From a virus, in IMG/VR virus record IMGVR_UViG_3300020182_000056, positions 1 to 47,876 of that record: a DNA stretch of 47,876 nucleotides; one strand, given 5' to 3'. Both the position numbers and the translations under genes were made by a program. Of the stretch, positions 39,243-46,355 are shown one piece after another. The notes beneath the pieces are model-generated. The model saw nothing but the letters and a program-made list of their open reading frames with translations, was not told the DNA's origin and made no database searches. How positions within the stretch are numbered: the first letter of the stretch is position 1; each line of letters starts with the position of its first letter.

Positions 39243-39779
39243 GTGCTTACAGCTACTGAATGGGAAAACTGGGACTGGTTGCGTATACACGAAGATGCAC
39301 AAGGTGAAATTGCCGATTTAGCCACTGCTATGAAAGAAGCTCGTGATACTGCTGAAATTATGGACCTACAGCCAGGTGAGTGGCACGTTCCTTATGTTGA
39401 ACGTATTTACAATGAATCAGCAGACACTCTTGAATACGGATTAAACGATCCTGAAGAAGGTTTTATATCACTTACTGTTGAAGAAGCTAAAGCTGTCTCT
39501 ATGTCTGTTTGTGCTCAAGTATCTTACCGTAAAGCTGATACTTCTCTTGAAAAAGCAAACAAAATGAAAGGCATGTTAGTTAATGGCCATAAAGTCCATG
39601 CTTCTCCGTTTGAACACCAAGCTACTCCTATTCCTGCCTTTGAATGGAATGCTACAAGTGAATGGCCTGAAGGTGTAACGCACATGCGTAAAGACTACTC
39701 CTTTGGCTCAGGTAACTTTGTAAATTGGATTCAACATCGTCAACTCATTAAAAACCATGATGGTGCCAACTTAACTTAA
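39243..39779 (+). CDS. thyX: Flavin-dependent thymidylate synthase, C-terminal part (frameshifted thyX)
   Basis: 178 residues from a GTG at 39243 without a ribosome site; the frame is actually open from about 39166 and overlaps the N-terminal part. It carries the second half of ThyX: LTATEWENWDWLRIHEDAQ, PGEWHVPYV, VCAQVSYRKAD, HASPFEHQATP and FVNWIQHRQL. All later family landmarks are present and in order, so the break is recent. Alone it would not be functional. Probably one original gene 38837-39779. Confidence 0.8.
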   Translation: MLTATEWENWDWLRIHEDAQGEIADLATAMKEARDTAEIMDLQPGEWHVPYVERIYNESADTLEYGLNDPEEGFISLTVEEAKAVSMSVCAQVSYRKADTSLEKANKMKGMLVNGHKVHASPFEHQATPIPAFEWNATSEWPEGVTHMRKDYSFGSGNFVNWIQHRQLIKNHDGANLT

Positions 39780-39789
39780 TCTTATAAAT

Positions 39790-39818
39790 AGGTGGTTCAT
39801 TCATATGTAGGACCACCT
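39790..39818 (+). terminator. Terminator-like hairpin after thyX
   Basis: AGGTGGT (39790-39796) pairs with ACCACCT (39812-39818) around 15 bases, followed by TTAACT. Weak U-run; may be an attenuator before the large gene. Confidence 0.45.
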
Positions 39819-39838
39819 TTAACTAGTGTGGAGGACAT

Positions 39839-42409
39839 ATGGATGAAAATACAATAGGTGTAGGGGATACTGTAAGAGTAATTAACAACGGTAATATGTA
39901 TACAACCTCTGAAAAATGGGCTGTAAGTATTAATTTGGAAAACTATACTTCATATAAAAATGTTGATAACGGTACAGTAGCAGTAGTTACCTGGACAGGT
40001 AAAGTACCCGGTCAAAAAGTAAATGCGGTTTCATTAAGTTATGAAGGAAAAGACTACCTAATAGGTGTGAAGGGTATTGAACTAGTAAAAAAAGTTGTTG
40101 AAGAGCTTCCTGTTATTGATGAAGGCGATGACTTAATCGGTAAGCATATACTATCTTCTAAAAAACTCACTTTTAAAATTGGGGGTTATAACTCTATTAG
40201 AGATACTTTGTTTATGCAGTGTGTAGACAAAAGTGGTATATCTGCAAAAAATGTCACACCAAAAAAAGTTAGAGAAAACCTAAGAGATAAAGTCTGGAAA
40301 TTTGTTGACAACGCTGACGATATGATAGGAAAGGTTTTTGTAACCGCCAGCAGTAATAGAATTAAACGTACTATTGAATCAGTAGATGGTGGTGTTTATA
40401 AGATGGTTCCTTTGGAAGAGGTGAACAACACCATATACCGTAAAAAAGATCAGATAATGAACACTGAAAGGTTTATAGAAGTGGTAGAAACTCCAAGTAC
40501 TCAGGAATTCAAAATTGGAGACAAAGTTGAAATTACTGATAAGGGTAAGCAATTTCCTGGTTTGTCTAATTGGGCAAAAGACCAAGGAATAGAAAATTTT
40601 GTTTTTAACCGTGTTGCAGAAAATGGTACGACAGGTGTAATAACTCATATGGCACAGCAGTACGGTAGCAGTAGCTCAATGGTATGTGGTGTTTTGATAA
40701 AAGACAACACCATTGTAATAAAACCTGAAGGTTTAAGTATCGACAAAAGTACGGCAAAAGTAGAAGTAGGTGTAGATAGTCTACTTCAACAATGGGCAAA
40801 AGCTTTTGACTCCGTTAGCCAACTTAAAAGAGAATTTTTTGAATTATGGGAAGGTAGAAGTGTAATACTTTCTTCAGGGATTTATGAGGTAGTAAAAAAA
40901 TCTGAAAACATAACTAGGTGTGCAAGGTTGTACAGGAAAATAAAACGAACTAGTGATACACCTCTAGCCAGTATGAATGCCCAATTAATACTTCACTATG
41001 AAAAAACACTTCTAGAAAATGGTCTAAATATGACTATAGGTCATGGTAAGACTGAACCTTTAGTGAGTGTTGTCTCAAATTACAGAAAAAAACTGGAGAA
41101 AGTTATGTCTAGTCCTGAACCAGAAAACTACAAAGGTAGAAGTGTATCTACTGGAAAATACTTTGCAACTGTAATTAAACAGGAGTCTGAAACTATTCAC
41201 GTAGAGTGGGATAATGGCGTAGGCTGTAAAGTGTGGAAGATTAAAGAGTTTGAAGGTAGATTTTCTTCCGGTGAGTGGAGTTGGGTGGATATACCTGTGA
41301 AAGAAAACAAATTTGTTAGACAACCTTGGGTAAACAGTAAAGAAGTTAGGGACCACATTACATCTCTAGGGTATAGCCCCTCTTACTGCAGTAAAATGGA
41401 AAACTATATTTGGACTTATGAAAATGGTAAGTTTATTACAACCAATACTGTACCTAATGAAAAACACACCGTTAAAGTTTTGGTTAACGGAGTAGAAAGT
41501 GCCAGAGAAACACTTGATGCCAATATTCCTAATACGTCACCACCTCATACTGAACAAACAACTACATCAAAACTTACCAGAGAACAGTTACTGGGTATTA
41601 TTGTAAAAGATGTTAAAGGTTATGTTCGCAAGTTCCAGCCAGGGTACAACGAAAAAGTACTTAGAGCTGTTGAGTTATCGAACCCTACAAATGTACTTGT
41701 ACTTAGTATGGGTATCATAAACCATCTCATTGCTGAAGGAGATTGGGTAATACTAGAAGGCTCCAAACCTGTAGAAAGTGATCAAGAATTACCCACTAAG
41801 GTACATGACGGTTTAATGTTTGAAACTCAAGTGCGTACTACTTACATAATCAGAATCTTAGACGATACTTTTTGCACCGTAAATGATATTGCAGGCGGTA
41901 AAACAGGTACCTGGAAAATTGAAAATGCTCAAGAAATGTTTGATAAAGGAAGTTGGAAGGAAGTAAAAGCAACTATAACGGGAGATGTACTCCTTAACGG
42001 TGTTACGACAGTTGAGTTCAAAACAAACCATTTTAAACAGATAACCAGAATAAGTGAAAACGAACAGTGGCAACATTATGAAGCCACAAGAAATGACTAC
42101 ACAACAAAACCAGAAGAGGAAAGTAAAATGCAAAACGAAATTAATTTATCAGTTCTAGTAAGTAAAACAGCAGCATTCACAACAGTACCGGCTTTTAATG
42201 TAATTTATGGCCAAAAAGTTAGTAATATGAGCGAAGCTGATTTATTTGGCGCTTTAAAATCTATTGAAGACGAATCAACAGTTCTTAAAGAACTTGGCAC
42301 AGGTAAGTCAAGTAAACGCGTTACGAATCAAATTGCCAAGCTTAAAGAAGCTAAGGAGCAGGTTATCTTAGCTATTGATGCTTTACCTGTTGACGGTGAA
42401 GATGAGTAA
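39839..42409 (+). CDS. Large repeat protein with KOW/SH3-like units, unknown function
   Basis: An 856-residue protein, ATG 39839 after GGAGG. Two related units: residues about 5-80 (VGDTVRVINNGNMYTTSEKW ... NGTVAVVTW) and about 226-305 (IGDKVEITDKGKQFPGLSNW ... NGTTGVITH). Each is an SH3/KOW-like barrel of the kind that binds nucleic acid or protein. The last 100 residues (from MQNEINLSVLVSKTAAF) form a separate helical domain, ATG-initiated at 42128, and could also be made alone. It lies between thyX and the DUF2135-like gene. No known family assigned. Confidence 0.7.
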   Translation: MDENTIGVGDTVRVINNGNMYTTSEKWAVSINLENYTSYKNVDNGTVAVVTWTGKVPGQKVNAVSLSYEGKDYLIGVKGIELVKKVVEELPVIDEGDDLIGKHILSSKKLTFKIGGYNSIRDTLFMQCVDKSGISAKNVTPKKVRENLRDKVWKFVDNADDMIGKVFVTASSNRIKRTIESVDGGVYKMVPLEEVNNTIYRKKDQIMNTERFIEVVETPSTQEFKIGDKVEITDKGKQFPGLSNWAKDQGIENFVFNRVAENGTTGVITHMAQQYGSSSSMVCGVLIKDNTIVIKPEGLSIDKSTAKVEVGVDSLLQQWAKAFDSVSQLKREFFELWEGRSVILSSGIYEVVKKSENITRCARLYRKIKRTSDTPLASMNAQLILHYEKTLLENGLNMTIGHGKTEPLVSVVSNYRKKLEKVMSSPEPENYKGRSVSTGKYFATVIKQESETIHVEWDNGVGCKVWKIKEFEGRFSSGEWSWVDIPVKENKFVRQPWVNSKEVRDHITSLGYSPSYCSKMENYIWTYENGKFITTNTVPNEKHTVKVLVNGVESARETLDANIPNTSPPHTEQTTTSKLTREQLLGIIVKDVKGYVRKFQPGYNEKVLRAVELSNPTNVLVLSMGIINHLIAEGDWVILEGSKPVESDQELPTKVHDGLMFETQVRTTYIIRILDDTFCTVNDIAGGKTGTWKIENAQEMFDKGSWKEVKATITGDVLLNGVTTVEFKTNHFKQITRISENEQWQHYEATRNDYTTKPEEESKMQNEINLSVLVSKTAAFTTVPAFNVIYGQKVSNMSEADLFGALKSIEDESTVLKELGTGKSSKRVTNQIAKLKEAKEQVILAIDALPVDGEDE

Positions 42410-42468
42410 AAGATATTGGTATTATCTTCAAAAAGATAAAAACAAAACTTCAAGTAAGTAAATAATAT

Positions 42469-42489
42469 TAAGCATGTGCAAGATGCTTA
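42469..42489 (+). promoter_or_regulatory. Hairpin with GTGCAAG loop, copy 3
   Basis: TAAGCAT (42469-42475) pairs perfectly with ATGCTTA (42483-42489) around GTGCAAG. About 40 bases before the next gene; a TATAAT lies at 42515-42520. Same loop as at 24447-24469 and 26057-26075. Confidence 0.6.
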
Positions 42490-42531
42490 CACGTATTTAT
42501 TTTGACAATACAACTATAATAGGAATGTGTA

Positions 42532-44550
42532 ATGGGATTTTTAACAATTAAAGAAGCCGTAAATAACCAGTTTCAGAAAATACTTGCAACCGGTAAAGTG
42601 TTTACTGTAGATGTAAGTAAAGATGTGATGAAAGCACACTACCAGAAAAGCTTTCCTGCTGGTACTAATCCAATTTTCCGTGAACGTGCTGAAAATGATT
42701 GTAACTGTTGTAACACCTACATTGGCATTGCCGGTAACGCTGTTGCATTCATTGATGGGCGTTTAGAGTCAATTTGGGATATAGATATTAGTGATAATAC
42801 TTTCCAAACAGTTGCCGATGCAATGAGAGATTTAGTACTTTTAGCTCCTGTAAACGGTATCTTCATGCATTTTGAAAAAAATGTGGGTATTGATAAAAAT
42901 CTTGATAACTACTCTGATGTAGTTTGGAACCATTACCATTCAACACTGCCTCTAGCTTTTGTTAAACCTATTGCTGATCATGCTTCTTTAAAAGGTGCTG
43001 CTCGTACTAACTACGAAGTATTTAATCGTAGTGTTACTGAGATTAGTGATTACGCTATTGAAACAGTACTTGAGCTTATTGACTCAAAATCTTTATATAA
43101 AGGTAATGAGTATGAAGCACGAGTTGGTTTATTGAGAAACATAAAAGCTCTTCGTGAAGAATCTGTAAATAAAGAAATGTTTGACTGGGAAAAATCAGTA
43201 GATCTTGGTGTTGCTTCAGGATTCCGAAGTGGGCCTATCGGTTCCCTTCTGGTAGATTTAAGTGGTGGTATGGACCTTGAACATGCAGTTAACAAGTACC
43301 ATGAAATGACTGCCCCTGAAAATTACAAGCACTCTAAAAAACCAACAACCAAAAAAATGACTGAACGTGCAGTAAAACGTGTTGTTGAGCTAGGTCGTGA
43401 AGATAGCTTAGAACGTCGTCATGCAGTAACAGATGACATTACTATCAATGATGTGTTATTTGCTGACCGTAGTGTTACAGCTACTTTAGGCGGTGTATTG
43501 GGTAAGCTTAAACCAACTGCTGCACATAAAGAAGTTAAAACTGATGATGCATCAGATATTACTATCGAAGAATTCTTATCTACGGTGGTACCTAAAGCGA
43601 CTTCTATGGAAGTTCTTGTGGAAGGTAAGCATCAGGCTAACTTTATGTCTTTAGTTACTCCATTGAACACTGGTTGCTTGCCAATCACACAATGGAACAA
43701 TAACTTTAGTTGGTCTTACAACGGTGAACTTGCTGATAGTTCTATGCGTAAAGAAGTTAAAGCAAAAGGTGGTAACACTGATGGTGTATTTGGTTTCTCT
43801 ATTATGTGGAACACACCTGATCGTCCTTACAACCACGATTTAGACGCACATATTTATAGCCGAGGTGAACACATCTACTACCCAAGTAGAGGTACTGCAC
43901 ATGCCTCATCTGGAATGCTGGACGTAGATATTCAAACTCCAGGCAACAAGGTTGCTGTTGAGAACATTGTGTATACCGATTTAAATAAAATGCCTGATGG
44001 TCCTTATAAACTGTCAGTACACAACTTTTCAAGAAGTACAAACACTAATGGTTTTACTTCTGAAGTTTACTTTGCAGGCCGTAGATTCTTCTTTGATCAC
44101 ACAGGTCGTATGGGTGGTGATCAAGAAGTTCATGTTGCTACTTTCGAAAAGAAAGGTGATACCTTTACTATGTCTTATGGTGCACCTACTTCTGAAGCAT
44201 CTTCTGAAGTTTACGGTATTAAGTCTAAAGAGTTCCACAAAGTTAATATGCTTATGGCATCTCCCAACTTCTGGGATTGTGTTGAAAAACCTACAGGTAA
44301 CAAACATTGGTTCTTTATCCTTGATAAATGTTCTAATCCAGAACCAGTACGTGGTATCTTCAATGAGCATTTGCTTAAAGAACTACAACCGGACCGTAAA
44401 GTAATGGAAGTTTTAGGTAACGACTTAAAGGCACCTTTCTCTGAAGATCAACTAAGTGGTTTAGGTTTTAGTATCAGCCAAACAAATTCTGTAGTCATTA
44501 AAGTTCGTGGTGAAATTAACAGACTATTCAACGTTAAATTTAACAGTTAG
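42532..44550 (+). CDS. DUF2135/YfaP-like protein
   Basis: A 672-residue protein, ATG 42532. The N-terminal domain (about 1-110) has NDCNCCNTYIGIAGNAVAFI and ends LESIWDIDI, a string seen in large phage proteins of unknown function. The C-terminal part (about 410-510) is DUF2135/YfaP-like: MWNTPDRPYNHDLDAHIYS, HIYYPSRGTAHASSGMLDVD, VENIVYTDLNKMPDGPYKLS. In bacteria such domains are encoded with VWA and TelA-type proteins, and a TelA-like gene follows at 46356. Likely works in the same, poorly understood complex. Confidence 0.65.
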   Translation: MGFLTIKEAVNNQFQKILATGKVFTVDVSKDVMKAHYQKSFPAGTNPIFRERAENDCNCCNTYIGIAGNAVAFIDGRLESIWDIDISDNTFQTVADAMRDLVLLAPVNGIFMHFEKNVGIDKNLDNYSDVVWNHYHSTLPLAFVKPIADHASLKGAARTNYEVFNRSVTEISDYAIETVLELIDSKSLYKGNEYEARVGLLRNIKALREESVNKEMFDWEKSVDLGVASGFRSGPIGSLLVDLSGGMDLEHAVNKYHEMTAPENYKHSKKPTTKKMTERAVKRVVELGREDSLERRHAVTDDITINDVLFADRSVTATLGGVLGKLKPTAAHKEVKTDDASDITIEEFLSTVVPKATSMEVLVEGKHQANFMSLVTPLNTGCLPITQWNNNFSWSYNGELADSSMRKEVKAKGGNTDGVFGFSIMWNTPDRPYNHDLDAHIYSRGEHIYYPSRGTAHASSGMLDVDIQTPGNKVAVENIVYTDLNKMPDGPYKLSVHNFSRSTNTNGFTSEVYFAGRRFFFDHTGRMGGDQEVHVATFEKKGDTFTMSYGAPTSEASSEVYGIKSKEFHKVNMLMASPNFWDCVEKPTGNKHWFFILDKCSNPEPVRGIFNEHLLKELQPDRKVMEVLGNDLKAPFSEDQLSGLGFSISQTNSVVIKVRGEINRLFNVKFNS

Positions 44551-44558
44551 GAAAAATT

Positions 44559-44939
44559 ATGAATATCCATGCAAAAGGTAATAAATTAAAACTTTTATTT
44601 AAAAGCAATAAAGGTACTGCTTCAATGCAGGACTTATACGACATGTCAGTAAGTAGTTTACGTGATATGGCCAACGAGTTAAATCGTGGCTTAAAAAAAT
44701 CTGATGATCTATTCGCGGTAAAAACCCAAAAAGATAGTGACAACAGACTTCGCCTAGACATTATTTTAGATGTGCTGGAAAACCGTGAAGTAGAAAACAC
44801 AGCTAAAATTAGTGCCGAAGAAAACAAACAAAAACTTGAAAAAGTTCGTAAACGTATTCAAGCTAAAAAAGAAGAGGCGGAAGATGAGCTTAGTCTTGAA
44901 GAGCTAGAAGCTATTGAAAAAGAACTTACTTCTAAGTAG
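44559..44939 (+). CDS. Charged coiled-coil protein
   Basis: A 126-residue protein, ATG 44559 after AGGAAAA. Mostly Lys, Glu and Asp with heptad-like leucines (ENKQKLEKVRKRIQAKKEEA, about 88-107). Starts eight bases after the DUF2135-like gene. No family recognised; a partner protein or scaffold in the same complex is possible. Confidence 0.65.
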   Translation: MNIHAKGNKLKLLFKSNKGTASMQDLYDMSVSSLRDMANELNRGLKKSDDLFAVKTQKDSDNRLRLDIILDVLENREVENTAKISAEENKQKLEKVRKRIQAKKEEAEDELSLEELEAIEKELTSK

Positions 44940-45027
44940 TAACTGTTTCATGGTAAATCCTTAATTGGACGAGTTGGTGAAAGGCCAACAACTAATTCAA
45001 ATTAAGAGAACCTTTAGGAAGAAACTT

Positions 45028-45588
45028 ATGAACACTCTGACAAAAGCTAATTTAGCTGAAGACGTTGAAGATGCTTTAGGAATAGATAAATACGATGCTG
45101 TATATGCTACAGATATTTTAGTTAAAACAGTTAAAAATGCAATATTCACCAAAAAATTGGTGTATATACCAAAACATATGAAGATTGGATCTTCAGTTAA
45201 ATCAGAACGTCCAGGCAGAAATCCTAAAACAGGTGAAGCTCATACAATTAAAGCAAGACACTCTGTAAGAGGTGGTACAGGTGCTTTTTCTAGTATGGAA
45301 GATAAGCTGACAAAGCTTAGCTTTATAGAAGAGCTGACAGATTTAGGCTACTCAGCCAAGTATGCCACAGAACTCGTAAAAACTTTCTACAAGTTCGTAG
45401 GTAAAATTAAAGACGGTGAAAATCGTATTGAAATTCGCGGTCTTGGAGTGTTTAGTTCCACATACTATGAAGAAACTCCTAGACGTAACCCAAAAACAGG
45501 TGAAACCCTGATAAAGGAAGCGCACTACAAACCTACGTTTAAATGTTCTGACCCTCTGCGTAAAGCAATGGATAAAGAATACCTTTAA
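45028..45588 (+). CDS. Tandem HU/IHF-fold DNA-binding protein
   Basis: A 186-residue protein made of two HU/IHF-like domains: residues about 3-80 and 93-182. Each has the helical start (LTKANLAEDVEDALGI; LTKLSFIEELTDLGY) and the beta-arm motif, GRNPKTGE (63-70) and RRNPKTGE (152-159). In HU and IHF the arms wrap around and bend DNA; a fused pair would be a one-chain dimer. ATG 45028 follows AGGAAG; a TTG 21 codons upstream (44965) is less likely. Possible roles are DNA packaging, replication or transcription. Confidence 0.85.
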   Translation: MNTLTKANLAEDVEDALGIDKYDAVYATDILVKTVKNAIFTKKLVYIPKHMKIGSSVKSERPGRNPKTGEAHTIKARHSVRGGTGAFSSMEDKLTKLSFIEELTDLGYSAKYATELVKTFYKFVGKIKDGENRIEIRGLGVFSSTYYEETPRRNPKTGETLIKEAHYKPTFKCSDPLRKAMDKEYL

Positions 45589-45612
45589 AACCAATCATGT
45601 AAGGTGATGACT

Positions 45613-45741
45613 ATGTATGCTGTTCTATATAGTCTTGGTTCAAGTTTATCAGCTGCAATAGCTCGCTGCACTAAAGCCGTCTTTGAAATAGAAGATGATG
45701 CAGAAGAGGAAGAATTGTGTGACCACGTTCCTAAAACATAG
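45613..45741 (+). CDS. Small acidic protein (42 residues)
   Basis: ATG 45613 follows AAGGTGATG. Product MYAVLYSLGSSLSAAIARCT, then an acidic tail with EIEDDAEEEELCDHVPKT. It starts 24 bases after the HU gene and ends where the structured region begins. No family recognised. Confidence 0.45.
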   Translation: MYAVLYSLGSSLSAAIARCTKAVFEIEDDAEEEELCDHVPKT

Positions 45742-46320
45742 GATATATTGGTCAATGCCGTTAGGTTTTTAACCCCGCAAGTCTTAGGGACATGTATGGG
45801 GTTGCCCAAATAAAATTTTGAATCCAGGACTAAATTCGTTGGAAAACCTACGCGGGAAGCAAAACGGAGTTGTAAGGTTGCAATCCCTTGCAAAGAGTAA
45901 AAATAAAAAACACACCTAAAGTCAACTACGAGTAGGCTGTATGTTTTTTATCAATCTTGTGAAATGCCGATTTAATCGATGAGAAGCAAGCGTCAAAATA
46001 AGATTGTAGACGTTAAATTCTTCCTGTCCCCCATACAGGTACGCCTTATAAATAATAAGGTTCGTGGAAATGGGGAGCTGTTTGTAAGCCCACTCTATTC
46101 AGAAAGGGTCTAAGCAACCTGAGTATCGCGGTCTAGTCTAGCTTAGGCTTATGCAAAGCTTTGAATATTACGGTCAGCTAGCCTACACGTTCAATGGCGT
46201 AGAGTGGATTTACAAATAGTCAAAGTACCTAGAACCAACCACATCCGTATTTAACCATTTTTTTAAGCGATTATTGTTATTGGTACGCAACCTTGCGTAT
46301 TGGGTGTGGTTGGTTCTAGT
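45742..46320 (+). ncRNA. Candidate large structured RNA (ROOL/GOLLD-sized), no gene on either strand
   Basis: Nearly 600 bases without a convincing gene but with many inverted repeats: TAGGTTTT/AAAACCTA (45762-45769, 45843-45850) enclosing AACCCC/GGGGTT (45771-45776, 45798-45803); TTGCAA-TCCC-TTGCAA (45878-45893); an A-run/T-run hairpin (45905-45949); CCCCAT/ATGGGG (46029-46034, 46070-46075) enclosing CCTTAT/ATAAGG; a 17-base near-perfect pair (46081-46097, 46200-46216) enclosing CTAAGC/GCTTAG; and a perfect 15-base pair (46229-46243, 46305-46319) enclosing TACGCAA/TTGCGTA. Strand and ends are not proven; plus strand is favoured by the flanking genes. Confidence 0.55.
45905..45949. terminator. 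Possible bidirectional terminator inside the structured region
   Basis: AAAAAACA, with CCTA further in, pairs with TAGG and TGTTTTTT-like T-run on the right side. A-run before and T-run after the hairpin allow termination in either direction, so the region may be two transcripts. Confidence 0.4.
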
Positions 46321-46355
46321 TATTCTAATAAGCAACCAAACAACGGAGAAAACAA

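Noticed and set aside
42502-42520. TTGACA followed by TATAAT, also at 11002-11019
   Set aside because: The two boxes are only seven bases apart in both places, so they cannot be -35 and -10 of one promoter. The TATAAT at 11014 is instead used with TTGTCA at 10992.
45585-45893. Minus-strand frame of 102 codons over the start of the structured region
   Set aside because: Its codons cover the antisense of the 42-residue gene and several hairpins, it has no ribosome site, and the protein looks unlike a natural one.
45742-46355. tRNA or tmRNA in the structured region
   Set aside because: No cloverleaf with a T-arm GTTCGAATC-like sequence and CCA end, and no tag-peptide frame ending in Ala-Ala, was found. 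No tRNA genes were seen elsewhere in the window either.
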